Origin: Diphasiastrum complanatum
Lineage: Eukaryota; Streptophyta; Lycopodiopsida; Lycopodiales; Lycopodiaceae
Direction of reading: 5' to 3'
Length of the DNA: 64,000 bases
NCBI GenBank assembly: GCA_029204225.1
Contig: CM055104.1
Span: 41,519,390 to 41,583,389, forward strand
Both the position numbers and the translations under genes were made by a program. The notes under the pieces were generated by a model, which was given only the letters and a program-made list of their open reading frames with translations, did no database searches and was not told where the DNA came from. Shown here piece by piece: positions 23,700 to 35,100 of the stretch. The stretch's first letter is position 1. Every line of letters begins with the position of its first letter.

Positions 23700-24575
23700 A
23701 TTGATAGTTGAAGTTTGATCACGGCCGTGCCTTGACTTCTGTGATGCCAAAAGAAGGGGTCGCCCGGATTCGCTGAAAAACAGATCAAGAGAGTTGCTCA
23801 AGGGGATTTTGACTGCTTGCGGTGAACTTCTTTTCAGCCTTTATTGAGGTTACAAATGCACTTTCACAAGAAAGATAAGCAGATGTATGATGAAAATGAG
23901 CATGGAAGTAAAGTCAATGATGGAAACTTTTCCATTCTTGAATCGTGACTAGTGAGCTTTTCTTAGACCTACTAGCAGATCTCAATGCAAACAAAGCAGA
24001 GGTTCAGCTGACCAGCGAAGATACTTTCAGGTATGTCATCACTTGCAGTACTAACCGAGGTTCATTCACCACTGCTAGAACTAGAGTCTTTGTTACAAGC
24101 TTGGCATGTAATCAGTAAAGCTCATTCATTACTGTCACAACTCTGTCATGCCAAAAAGTATCCAATTACCTGCCTCAGATTTCCTGTTACGGTTCAAGCA
24201 ACTTACTGCTTTTAAAAAGGATGTCTTGATCTATGTCCATTATAGTAGTTAGTGCTCAAGGCAACTTACTGCTTTATTTAACCTACCATACTGAGTTATT
24301 TCTGTTCATGGCTGGCCTTCTGCGACAAAGCATAATTTTATCCACAATTTTGGCTATTTTTGTTGTAAATGTCACATTCCATCAAGTATCAGCCGCTAGC
24401 AGTGTTAGGGAAATTAAGGTGGTGCAAGTGCTTTACCACTGAACTAGTCAGAGTGTCTATGTTAATCCTTTCCTATAATGACCATCTTGCATGCTAATCA
24501 GCTTATACGCAAAGCGTGACCAACGGAGGCTTCCTTGGAAATCACCCCCTTGTATGCAGAGGTCCTTTTCAATGC
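23700..24575. other. No gene recognised
   Basis: Only short frames without recognisable domains occur here. Nothing was supported as a gene, RNA or element end. Confidence 0.5.
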
Positions 24576-24579
24576 AAAA

Positions 24580-24935
24580 ACACCTGCCTGGCACTACAAC
24601 ACAATAGCGACAAGTTTTCATGTGGAATTGCATGCCAACAAAGCAAAAAAAACGTTACAAATCAATGAACAGTTGGCACTACAATTGTGTACAATCCAAT
24701 GATTATTTTGCAGCAGAGTAGCGACCAATTTTCACCTAGAATTGCGTGCGAACAAAGTAGAAAAACCGTTACAAATCAATGACCAGTTTGCATCACAATA
24801 GCGATTAGTTTCTAGCAGAGTAGCGATCGCTTTCCACTTTGATTTGTATGCCTTTTTGTTCAATTGATTCATTACATTCCAGCGACTATTTTGTAGCAGA
24901 GTAGCGACCAGTTTAGCATGTTGCTTCTAAAGCCC
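24580..24935. repeat. Degenerate repeats of a GTAGCGACCAGTTTT-like unit
   Basis: Phrases such as GCAGAGTAGCGACCA, GTTACAAATCAATGA and TTGCATGCCAACAAAG-like words recur in shuffled order over about 350 bp. This suggests an old tandem array of a compound unit of about 100 bp. A short C-run lies at its right edge (24934-24943). Confidence 0.6.
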
Positions 24936-24943
24936 CCCCCCCC

Positions 24944-26154
24944 CATCTCAGAAACATGTAGAAGAATAGCATTGTCCGATGATTTTTAAACTGAACTTGT
25001 TTGGCTTTTGCGTATTCGTACATGGCTTTATCCAGTGAGAGAGTACATTTGACATCGAAGATCTGCTAGGGTTTAATGGTTGCAATGCATAAGATAATTC
25101 AAATCATTAGGAGCCCAATTTTCTAGTCATTTATCAATTTGCAACATCTGCATCATTGGCAAGATGAAGATGAATGCCTTTTTCAGCAGTGCTAAAAGCA
25201 TTTCGCATGCAACCGTAATAGCGGTTTCACAACTAAAACGGAGTTGTTGAACTAGTTGCAATAAGCAATCATTGGTCTTTAGATACTTTGGCAACATTCT
25301 CATTTTGAATATGCCTTTCACCAAAATGATGGTCTCTAGATAATTTGGCAGCATTCTCATTTTCAATGTTGTCTTTCACTTTTTTCGACGACTTGTCATA
25401 GACTTTACGAAATGTCATCATTTGTTGTTTAGGTAGCTTGTCATAAATTTCCATACGTAAATGATCTAAATTTGTCAGTTTATTATGCTTCTATCTATAC
25501 TAACGATTATTTCCAAAAAAATCGAATAAAAAACTGCCTGAAAGAACTTGGAGCGAGCTTTGTACACTATTTCAGATGTTTCATGGCATTTTGCAAACTG
25601 CAATTTCGAATTTCATTTTTCATGTTGCATTATCGTTCGGGAGAAAGGCGAATCTCCTAGTTTTTAATTTTGAGAGGGAAATCGCCACCTCTTCTTTTAC
25701 CATCTTACATTTTGATCAAAAAGATGGCTCTCTAACAACTAGCTTTTCTTAACAAACACTAACATTGTGGAAAGATCTGAAATATTGGATAAAACTTGTT
25801 CAGTGTTCTTTCAAAAGATGATTTTTTATTTTGTTTATGAAAAGAATAATTTCATCAAGAACGGTAATATTTAGACTCATGTGAACAACTTTGTCATTAA
25901 GAATCAAAATTAGATAAAAGAATATAACAATTATTAACTATTTCAATTTCAACATTATTTTTAATTATTTTTCGTCTTGAATGTTTCAAGTGTTCCAACT
26001 CAATTTCTTTTTTGTCAATTTATTTAGTTGTGACTGAAAAAGCTATTATTTCACATTGCTTTATCAGGCTCACTATCCATACCATCATTATTTTGATTTA
26101 GAATTCCATTTCCATCATTCATATTGAATTGTAGATAGGAAATTTCACCCAAAT
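24944..26154. other. No gene recognised
   Basis: A short direct repeat occurs near 25280-25360 (two copies of ACATTCTCATTTTGAAT-like sequence with GATGGTCTCTAGATAATTTG alongside). No gene or element was identified. Confidence 0.5.
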
Positions 26155-26914
26155 TGTGAATTTTTCGATTTTAGGACTGATTGATTGTACTAATCAATCC
26201 TCAAGAGGCGTTGATTGCCAAATCAAGTGATCTAACAAGTTCTATTGATTAGATCAAGATCTAGATGTAGATTCTTAACTATTTAGCAAGATCAACATGT
26301 GTGGAGCAGAGATCAAAGTACAAGATTCAATGATAGCATACAAAGCATAATATCACAATTCTAATGGTGAAATCACAAGCAAAATGCATAAGATTTCAAT
26401 GTCTCATCAACTTCTCATTGATCAAGGGGATCTACTTATAGATCAAGTACAAGCACGACCTGGATGCTGATTCAGCAGGTTTGGCACGTGTGAAGAGTGC
26501 CACATCACTTAGATCCACCAATGGGAGCAAGTTATTCCCATATCACAAAGTTGACTTATGCTACTAGCTAGAAATCAACTAGTCTCCTTGAAAATAGGAA
26601 TCTTCTCTATAAAATAGAGATCTAGGAGAATATGTACATGTGATAAAGTATAGCCAGCTTCACATGTGCGAACGACATCTTGGAAGTGCTAGTTACATAC
26701 AAGGAAATGGGCCAAATGGCAATCTCATAGATTTTAGTCAAAAAACTAGTTCGCACCTGTGTAGATTGATCTAACTTAAATCTAACTATATACAAACAAT
26801 CTTTTGGCTTCCATTCACACGTGTGAACAGGTTCCACATGTGTGGGATCAGAATATGAACATTAACCATAAGATTAACAAATATGATCAACAAGTTAGAA
26901 GTGACATTTCAACA
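26155..26914 (-). mobile_element. Copia element K1: 3' LTR, minus strand
   Basis: On the minus strand this LTR begins TGTTGAAATGTCACTTC at 26914, after a purine tract AATTGAGGAGGAT, and ends near TTCACA at 26155. It contains several palindromic CACACGTGTG/CACATGTG words. It is the inverted counterpart of 27158-27977. Confidence 0.78.
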
Positions 26915-27157
26915 ATCCTCCTCAATTCTAACTTGGTAAATCCAATGTACATCTATCTACAATACCAACAAGTGCAAATCTTAACTTAAAAAATGGATCG
27001 TTTGGCAAAGGCTTGGTTAAGATATCAGCAATACACTCGAATGATGGTACATGAAGAAGTTGAATCTCTTTGGATGATCCACTTAAGAAGCTAACACTAG
27101 CCTTTTAAGTTTTTTATAGATGTACCATAGATTTACCAAGTTAGAATTGAGGAGGAG
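26915..27157 (-). pseudogene. Copia pol C-terminus between two outward-facing LTRs
   Basis: On the minus strand, 26950-27050 encodes ADILTKPLPNDPFFKLRF, the conserved Copia RNase H C-terminus, followed by the purine tract of LTR K1. The right part (27110-27157) carries the same purine tract (GAATTGAGGAGGAG) on the plus strand ahead of LTR K2. Two element 3' ends are thus joined head to head. The remnant is broken. Confidence 0.8.
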
Positions 27158-27977
27158 TGTTGAAATGTCACTTCTAACTTGTAGATAAAATATGATTATC
27201 TCATGGTTAATGTTCATAATCCGATTCCACACATGTGGAGCCTGTTCCCACGTGTGAATGGAGGCCAAAAGAGTACTTGTATAGAGTTAGATTCATTTTA
27301 GATAAATCTACACAAGTGTGAGCTTGACTTTTGACTAGTCTAAGAAAAAGTCATTTTGGTCAATTTTCTTGTAATTAGCTTGCATTTCTATGTGAATGAG
27401 TAAATGCTCGCACATGTCAAGATGTTGTTCACACATGTGGATTTGGATGTACTTGATAAGATGTACATATTCTCCTAGATCCTATTTTATAGGGGAGATT
27501 CCTATTTTTGTGGAGACTAGCATTTGGATTCTAGCTAGTAGGATAAGTCAACTTTGATCTATGGGCATATCTTGCCCCTATTGGTGGATCTACATGATGT
27601 GGCACTCCCCACACGTGTGAAGACCTGTTGGACCAGTATATAGGTCATTCTTGTATTTGATCTATAAAGATATCACCAATTCTAATGAAAAGTTGATGAG
27701 ATATTTCCATTCTATGCAAATTTTTTGAGATTGTCACATCATAAGTTATTGTATTTTGCTCTCTTGTCACAATCCATACAATGACTGTTTTCCACACGTG
27801 TGAGGCCGCCTTTGATAGATTTTTGCTATTAGATTCAATCTTGCTAAATAGTTAGTGATTTGCTTCTAGATCAAGATCTAGTCAATAGAACTTGATGAAT
27901 CCTATGATCTGACAATCAATACCTCTTGTAGATTAATTAGTACAATCAATCATTGTCCTAAACTCAGAAACTCAACA
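27158..27977 (+). mobile_element. Copia element K2: 3' LTR, plus strand
   Basis: It starts TGTTGAAATGTCACTTC and ends AAACTCAACA. Its sequence is the inverted, diverged copy of LTR K1, and the pair forms an imperfect palindrome of about 1.8 kb. It carries several CACACGTGTG-like words. Confidence 0.78.
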
Positions 27978-28086
27978 ATACAAGTAGTCTTTTGGCTTCC
28001 ATTCACACGTGTGGGATCAGAATATGAACATTAACCATAAGATTAACAAGTATGATCAACAAGTTAGAAGTGACATTTCAACAAAA
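27978..28086 (-). repeat. Third, short copy of the K-family LTR end
   Basis: The segment from about 27985 (TCTTTTGGCTTCCATTCACA) to GACATTTCAACA repeats 26800-26914 in the same orientation, with one internal block absent. It directly abuts LTR K2. Confidence 0.8.
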
Positions 28087-28282
28087 TGACATATCATGAG
28101 ATTTTTAAGAGATGGGGTGTTGCAATGGTAAAAATTCACTAGTTAACAAACTTTTTTGAAAGAGAGATGAAATTTGGAGAGGAGGGCAATGAAGTGAATG
28201 CGTCCATGGAGGAGGAGATTAATAAGCAGGTTGAGATGCGATCAATTGTGAGAAAGAGGTTGGCGCAGTCGCTCTAGGTGCA

Positions 28283-29890
28283 AGATTATGTTAGAAGCGA
28301 TCGGTGGTGGAAAAGAGACTGGTGCAGCTACTATGTCTTCTTTTCTTTTCTAGCATTTTTCACCTGTTTTCATGCTTGGGGTTTAGGTTTTTGATGCCAT
28401 GCATTTTAGGTACGTAGGTTTTGTCTAATCATTTTTCTTATAGTTTTTGTGTTTTGCTTGCAATAGATACTATGCCAAATACCTATCAAGTGCTGGATAA
28501 TCCTGATAAGGATAAGACTCGCATGACAGAAGAAATATTCAACAGAAATGACTGCTTAAAATGGACAACTCACCATTGAAGTTACGTTGGGCAAATTCTA
28601 AGAATCAGATTCGGGATTCAGATGTGGTTTATAAGTCTCAGCCCGTACCCTAGAATCTATTTGATACTCTCACATTGGAAACGTTCGAGACTGACCCTGC
28701 CATCACACTCCTTTTAGCTAAAAAAAATGGTCAAGGATGCAAAGACTTTAAGGGCTGGATTAAAGACTTAACTATGAGCAACAAGAAGATCCTCAAGCGT
28801 TTGGTTCTTTTTGGAGGGATCAGTTTGATATCTGGAGAGACTTCGAGTCCTGCAATCCCAAGGTAATAGTTGTGGCAGATTTGGTTGAAAGCCTCTTAAT
28901 GAGGCTCAAGTTCCACATGCACGCTTCTTCTGCCCCAAAACAATTGCGCAAGTATGGAGTTACTTTCTCACCACTTGAAGATGGATTGGAAAATGTATCC
29001 TACTATACTCTCTTGTGGGAATATCACGGGAAGAAATATTTGACGAATCTTAGTGGTATAGGCGATGCAAAATGGATCAATTTTTGTTTGTATTGTGGAG
29101 AATTGGAGTTCATCAAAGACCTCCAGTCAAGGGGTTTTGACACGAATGCTCTTGATATGAACCAATTGAGATCTAGTTTGCGGGAAGAACTACTCATGCA
29201 TATTACTCAAATCGAACTGAAGCAAAGTAGAAACACGACTGCTCATGTTTTCGGCCTTTAACCAAAAGGTCAATAAAAAGGGATCCGTTTATAAAGTGCG
29301 GAAGCTCCTCGATACGCTTGACTCCACGATGTCGGAAAGGCAGAAAGCATGTCTTATGAAAAATGCTAAAAAAACCTTTTAAATGCAGACAAGCTACCGT
29401 CTCCATTTCAGCGAGTTCCATTATCCTTTAAGATGCAACTATTTTTTTTTAGAAAATGTGAGTGAAAAGGCAAACATGGGCTTCACTGCATCTTCCTCTA
29501 GAATGGTGTTGCTGGACACCCCTGTTTTAAATTATGATATTTGGTTGTTGTTAGCCAGTGCATCGTCAACAATAAGTTAGATGACGAGGCAAGTTAGTTA
29601 GATTCGTGGCATTAGTTATGTAGAACATTTTCTTGGCGCATAACTTCTTATGTTCTTGGATCGTGGCATACCTCTGAAGTCTTAGCGCTATAATTAGGAA
29701 TCGTAGTGAACGATAGTTTCAGCGGAAGATCAAAACACTTTTGGATCTTGCTCACTGATGTTCTGTTTTGTAAATCGACTTAAGTATAATTTTAGTATCA
29801 GTTTCACCATTATGATAATTCTCATTTGCGTCTCAATCTCATGGATGTCACTATGATGTATTGATTCAATTCATTGTTGCTGCTATTGAT
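28283..29890 (+). pseudogene. Unrecognised gene family, copy 1
   Basis: This copy has the same layout as copies 2 and 3. There is a short upstream segment (AGAAGCGATCGGTGG...), then an intron-like stretch ending TTGCTTGCAATAG, then a coding part from about 28473 that includes DNSPLKLRW, IRDSDVVYKS, FDIWRDFESCNPK, ADLVESLLMRLKFHMH and SAPKQLRKYGVTFSPLEDGL. Part of the upstream segment seen in the other copies is absent. The reading frame is broken by nonsense and frameshift changes relative to copies 2 and 3, so it is a pseudogene. No domain was recognised. The 3' untranslated-like region with TAGTTATGTAGAACATTTTC is also conserved between the copies. Confidence 0.6.
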
Positions 29891-29902
29891 CTCTTTTGCC
29901 GT

Positions 29903-31536
29903 AGCGATCAGTGGTGGGAAAGAGGCTGGTGCAGTCGCTCCAGGTGCAAGATTGTATGCAGGTGTGGAAAAGGAGACGTTGCAGGTTTGTGATTGCAGTG
30001 TTTCTCTCACATTGGTAGTTGCACATAGATGTTCCTCTGACATTGCTGCTTACAAGTTTGTATTGTTGCCTACATGTCTACATTGTTGGTTTTGTCTAAT
30101 CAGTTTTTATTATAGTTTTTCTGTTTTGCTTGCAATAGATACTATGTCAAATACCTATCAAGTGCTGGATGATCCTAATAAGGATAAGACTCGCATGAGA
30201 GATGAAATTATCCAACAAAAATGACTGGCTTAAAATGGACAACTCACCATTGAAATTACGTTGGGCAAGTTTTAAGAATCGGATTCGGGATTCAGATGTG
30301 GTTTATAAGTCTGAGCCTGTACCCGAGAATCTATTTGATGCTCTCACATTGGAAACGTTCGAGGCTGACCCCACCATCACACTCCTTTCAATTAAAAAAG
30401 ATGGTCAAAGATGCAAAGACTTTAGGGGCTGAATTAAAGAACTTAACTATGAGCAACAAGAAGTTTCTCAAGCGTTTGGTTCTTTTTGGAGGGATCAATT
30501 TGATATCTGGAGAGACTTCGAGTCCTGCAATCCCAAGGTAATAGCTGCGGCAGATTTGGTTGAAAGCCTCTTAATGAGGCTCACGTTCCACATGCACACT
30601 TCTTCTGCCCCGAAACAATTGCGCAAGTATGGAGTGACTTTCTCACCTCTTGAAGATGGATTGGAAAATGTATCCTACTATACTCTCTTGTGGGAATATC
30701 ACGCGAAGAAATATTTGACAGATCCTGGTATCTGCGATGCGAAATGGATCAATTTTTGTTTGTGTTGTGGAGAATTGAAGTTCATCAAAATTACCCGAAT
30801 CGAACTGAAGCGAAGCAGAAACACGGCTGCTCATGTTTTTTGTTCGACTTTCAACCAAAAGGTCATTAAAAAGAGATCCGGTTATAACATGCGGAAGCTC
30901 CTCGATACGCTTGACCCCACAATGTCGGAAATGCAGAAAGCATGTCTTATGAAAATGCTAAAAAACCTTTCAAATGCAGACAAGCTATCGTCCCCATTTC
31001 AGCGCCTTCCATTATCCTTAAGATGCAACTATTTTTTTTGAAAAATGTGATTGAAAAGGCAAAAATGGGCTTCGCTGCATCTTCCTCTGGAATGGTGTTG
31101 CTAGACCCCCTATTTTAAACTAGGATATTTGGTTGTTGTTAGCCAATGCATCGTCAACAGTAAGTTAGATGACGAGGCAAGTTAGTTAGATTCATGGCAT
31201 TAGTTATGTAGAACATTTTCTTGGCTCATAAATTCTTATGTTCTTGGACCATGGCATACCTCTGAAGTCTTAGCGCTATAATTAGGAATCGTAGTGAACG
31301 ATAGTTTCAGTGGAAGATCAAAACACTTTCGGATCTTGCTCACTTATGTTCTGTTTTGTAAATCGACTTAAGTATAATTTTAGTATCAGTTTCAGCATTA
31401 TGATAATTCTCATTTGCGTCTCAATCTCATGGATGTCACTGTGATGTATTGATTGTTGCATTGTGCCAATTCATTGTTGCTGCTATTGATCTCGTTTCAA
31501 TCTTTTGCCATAGCTCTTATAATCTTGCAAATGCTA
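29903..31536 (+). pseudogene. Unrecognised gene family, copy 2 (left arm of palindrome)
   Basis: Exon 1 encodes SGGKEAGAVAPGARLYAGVE. A likely intron runs from about 29985 (GTTTGTGATT) to 30138 (TTGCTTGCAATAG). The next exon starts near the ATG at 30144 (MSNTYQVLDDPNKDKTRMRD) and runs to 31041. The protein of about 300-330 residues is mixed alpha/beta in appearance, with no signal peptide or membrane segment. It contains WINFCLCCGELKFIK and a basic C-terminal part (KRSGYNMRKLLDTLDP). The frame has at least one internal stop, and a segment present in the other copies is missing. Retention of the intron points to DNA-level duplication, not reverse transcription. The function is unknown. Confidence 0.6.
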
Positions 31537-31561
31537 ACAACCTTTGCAAGACTAACCTTTG

Positions 31562-33288
31562 TCAGCATTTGCAAGATTATCAGAGCTACGACAAAAGATT
31601 GAAATGAGATCAATAGCAGCAACAATGAATTGGCACAATGCAACAATCAATATATCACAGTGACATCCATGAGATTGAGACGTAAATGAGAATTATCATA
31701 ATGTTGAAACTGATACTAAAATTATACTTAAGTCGATTTACAAAACATAACATAAGTGAGCAAGATCCGAAAGTGTTTTGATCTTCCACTAAAACTATCG
31801 TTCACTACGATTCCTAATTATAGCGCTAAGACTTCAGAGGTATGCCATGGTCCAAGAACATAAGAATTTATGAGCCAAGAAAATGTTCTACATAACTAAT
31901 GCCATGAATCTAACTAACTTGTCTCGTCATCTAACTTACTGTTGACAATGCATTGGCTAACAACAACCAAATATCCTAGTTTAAAATAGGGGGTCTAGCA
32001 ACACCATTCCAGAGGAAGATGCAGCGAAGCCCATTTTTGCCTTTTCAATCACATTTTTCAAAAAAAATAGTTGCATCTTAAGGATAATGGAAGGCGCTGA
32101 AATGGGGACGGTAGCTTGTCTGCATTTGAAAGGTTTTTTAGCATTTTCATAAGACATGCTTTCTGCATTTCCGACATTGTGGGGTCAAGCGTATCGAGGA
32201 GCTTCCGCATGTTATAACCGGATCTCTTTTTAATGACCTTTTGGTTGAAAGTCGAACAAAAAACATGAGCAGCCGTGTTTCTGCTTCGCTTCAGTTCGAT
32301 TCGGGTAATATACGCGAGTAGTTTTTCCTGCAAACTAGATCTCAATTGGTTCATATCAAGAGATTTTTTGTCAAAATCCCTTGACTGGAGGTCTTTGATG
32401 AACTTCAATTCTCCACAGCACAAACAAAAATTGATCCATTTCGCATCGCCTATACCACTAGGATCTGTCAAATATTTCTTCGCGTGATATTCCACAACAA
32501 AGTATAGTAGGATACATTTTCCAATCCACCTTCAAGTGGTGAGAAAGTCACTCCATACTTGCGCAATTGCTTCGGGGCAGAAGAAGTGTGCATGTGGAAC
32601 GTGAGCCTCATTAAGAGGCTTTCAACCAAATCTGCCACAACTATTACCTTGGGATTGCAGGACTCGAAGTCTCTCCAGATATCAAACTGATCCGTCCAAA
32701 AAGAACCAAACGCTTGAGGATCTTCTTGTTGCTCATAGTTAAGTTCTTTAATCCAGCCCCTAATGTCTTTGCATCCTTGACCATCTTTTTTAACTGCAAG
32801 GAGTGTGATGGCGGGGTCAGCCTCGAATGTTTCTAATGTGAGAGCATCAAATAGATTCTCCGGTACGGGCTCAGACTTATAAACCACATCTGAATCCCGA
32901 ATCTGATTCTTAAAACTTGCCCAATGTAACTTCAATGGTGAGTTGTCCATTTTATGACAGTCATTTTTGTTGGATACTTTCCTCTCTCATGCGAGTCTTA
33001 TCCTTATTAGGATCATTCAGCACTTGATAGGTATTTGACATAGTATCTATTGCAAGCAAAATAGAAAAACTATAATAAAAACTGATTAGACAAAACCAAC
33101 AATGTAGACATGTAGGCAACAATGTGAGAGGAACACCTATGTGCAGCTACCAATGTGAGAGAAACACTGCTATCACAAACCTGCAACGTCTCCTTTTCCA
33201 CACCTGCATACAATCTTGCACCTGGAGCGATTGCACCAGCCTCTTTCCCACCACCGATCGCTTCTAACACAATCTTGCACCTGGATCG
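31562..33288 (-). pseudogene. Unrecognised gene family, copy 3 (right arm, minus strand)
   Basis: This is the best preserved copy. From about 33044 down to 32058 it reads DNSPLKLHWASFKNQIRDSD, ETFEADPAITLLAVKKDGQG, QFDIWRDFESCNPK, ADLVESLLMRLTFHMHTSSA, then DPSGIGDAKWINFCLCCGEL and LRSSLQEKLLAYITRIELKR, and ends near SLRCNYFF. Exon 1 (GGKEAGAIAPGARLYAGVEK) and the intron lie at 33070-33270. One frameshift in the middle breaks it. It keeps the segment of about 28 residues that copy 2 lacks. I recognise no family, and no nearby gene hints at a role. Confidence 0.6.
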
Positions 33289-33294
33289 AGTGTG

Positions 33295-33700
33295 CCACAG
33301 AAGTCCTCATGTGACTATTGTGGAAAAGAAGGCCACACTGTCTAGAAGTGTGGGTGCAACCCGAAAATTTTGTGTATACATTGCAAGATAATAGGACATG
33401 CTGCTATCTATTGCGAAGAAAAGAGAAAAATCAGAAGCAAATGTTGCCGAAGAATCAAAGACAAGTCACATACAAAGACAAGAAGCCAGAGAGAGTTCTC
33501 AATCAATTGAGGACTATGCGTGTACCTACATGACCGAAGATTTTAAAGAAGATCAACATGCAATAGCCAAAGACCTGATTGAAGTCGATAGACATGATGA
33601 ATGCCACTCAATTTCTTCTCTTACACCTGAAATGGTTCTGACACCTCATGAAAACAGACCATCTATCATATGCATCATCAACAACTGACTCTAGGCTCCA
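33295..33700 (+). pseudogene. Retroelement gag fragment with two zinc knuckles
   Basis: Two CCHC motifs of the CX2CX4HX4C form occur close together (CDYCGKEGHT... near 33318-33360 and CIHCKIIGHAAIYC near 33372-33415). Basic and polar sequence follows. This pattern is typical of retrotransposon gag. It abuts the right arm of the palindrome, and the family cannot be fixed. It is broken. Confidence 0.65.
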
Positions 33701-33775
33701 TGTTGCACCTGATAGAGGTAGAATTGGTTAAGTATCAAAAAAGTTATGAGTAGAAAACCTAACAGGATTTTAACA

Positions 33776-35100
33776 TGGTATCAGAGCGGCAGAGGGATGT
33801 AGTTATGCACGATTCAGTGGAGCTATTGGATAGCATATTTCACCAAGAAAAATAGCACTCAAAGCGTCTCAGGAGACAGGACTCCATACGAGGTATCGGC
33901 AGTCCGGATGGCAGGAGACAACAAAGTTCCTTCAATCGAAGCTTCGGGAAAGATCAGAACGATCGTGGTAGGTGAATTACGGGGAGAATTCACAGAAAAA
34001 CTTGTAGTTTGGTGGTTTTGGGGAAATTATCGGTGATGGCTAGCTATTCACTATGTGGACAACCGTTTGGTGCAATGGGGCTTGCAAGGGATTTGCAAAG
34101 AGTAGTGACAGAGAGCCATAGCAATTTACAGGGTCAGATTGGGTGGAAATCTGAAAAAATTGTGGAATTTTCAAATTTTATGAGCTATTGAAGGCTTTCT
34201 CAAAAAAGCGGACTGTTAGCGGGCAATTGGACACCAATCGACGAGCTGTAAATTGTGTTATTGAGCTGGAGGTAGGGCGACCTCAGCCAGATAGGAAGCT
34301 TCAAGTGAAATCTCAATAAAGGTTGAGTAATGGCCAAGAACTCTCTCTTTCCTCATAGCCAAGGTTTATGAGCAGAAAACTTTGGATCTCTCTCTATAGA
34401 CAAGCTTTTCTTGAAGTTGTAAAATAGTGAGGAGGGGCGCCCTATCCTGGAAAGATTCTACTAGGAGACCGTGGACAACAGACGATGCTGGAACCGTCTG
34501 ATTAGGCAGCTGAAACCCTATCTCCATAATTGGCCGAGAGAAGATAAGAGGAAAATGAAGGAGAAGGGCTGGCGGGAGCTCGCCGCCCAAATGCTTTTGT
34601 GGCTTAGCGCTTGCAGGGCGTTAGCACATTGAGGAGGCCGTTTCAGTGCGCAGATGCGCGCATAGCTGTAGGATCATACCTTCAAAGGATCAACGGTCAG
34701 GAAGGGCAAAGTGCCCTTATTCTTCATTGAAATTTTCAGCATGAAATAGGCTGAAGGGACCCGAAGGGCAGAAAAAACCATTCTTCATTAAGAAACTTCA
34801 AGATAAAGTTCTAGTTCAATTTTGCAAGCAAATTGGTTTTGGGCCTATCTTTAGCTAGAAGGCACCTATTTTGGCCATCCTTGGGTCAAAATGACCCCTG
34901 AAACTGGCTGCTCAAAGCCAGTGGATAGAGCAACGTCACAGAGCAAAGAAAAACGCATTTCGAGGAGTTTTCGTCACCATTCTATCGAGCAGAGTGCGGG
35001 TGACCTAGTGATGGGCTACATTCGCCATTTGGGTTCCGTAGGGCCAAATTTGGGGCAATTTTTGGCTAGTGAAACCTGCTACAGGGCAGTACAATGAGGC
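33776..35100 (+). mobile_element. Copia primer-binding site and long degenerate leader
   Basis: TGGTATCAGAGCGG at 33776 is a tRNA-Met primer site preceded by ...TTTTAACA, as at an LTR end. The next 1.3 kb shares ordered phrases with the leader of the Copia at 40.7-41.9 kb, for example AACTTTGGATCTCTC against ACTCCAAATCTTTC, AGCGCTTGCAGGGC-type sequence and TTCATTAAGAAACTTCA. It is probably an older relative of that element. No gag was found after it. Confidence 0.5.

Larger units (their letters stand above)
29903..33288. repeat. Palindrome of about 3.4 kb made of copies 2 and 3
   Basis: The left arm (29903-31536) and right arm (31562-33288) are inverted and look about 95% or more identical by eye. 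The unpaired centre is only about 25 bp (31537-31561). The innermost paired word is AATCTTGCAAATGCT, against AGCATTTGCAAGATT on the other side. The near-absence of a spacer is unusual for a stable plant inverted repeat. Confidence 0.85.

Noticed and set aside
33970-35100. Short frames as host genes
   Set aside because: They fall in a Copia leader and show no domain, splice structure or conserved start.
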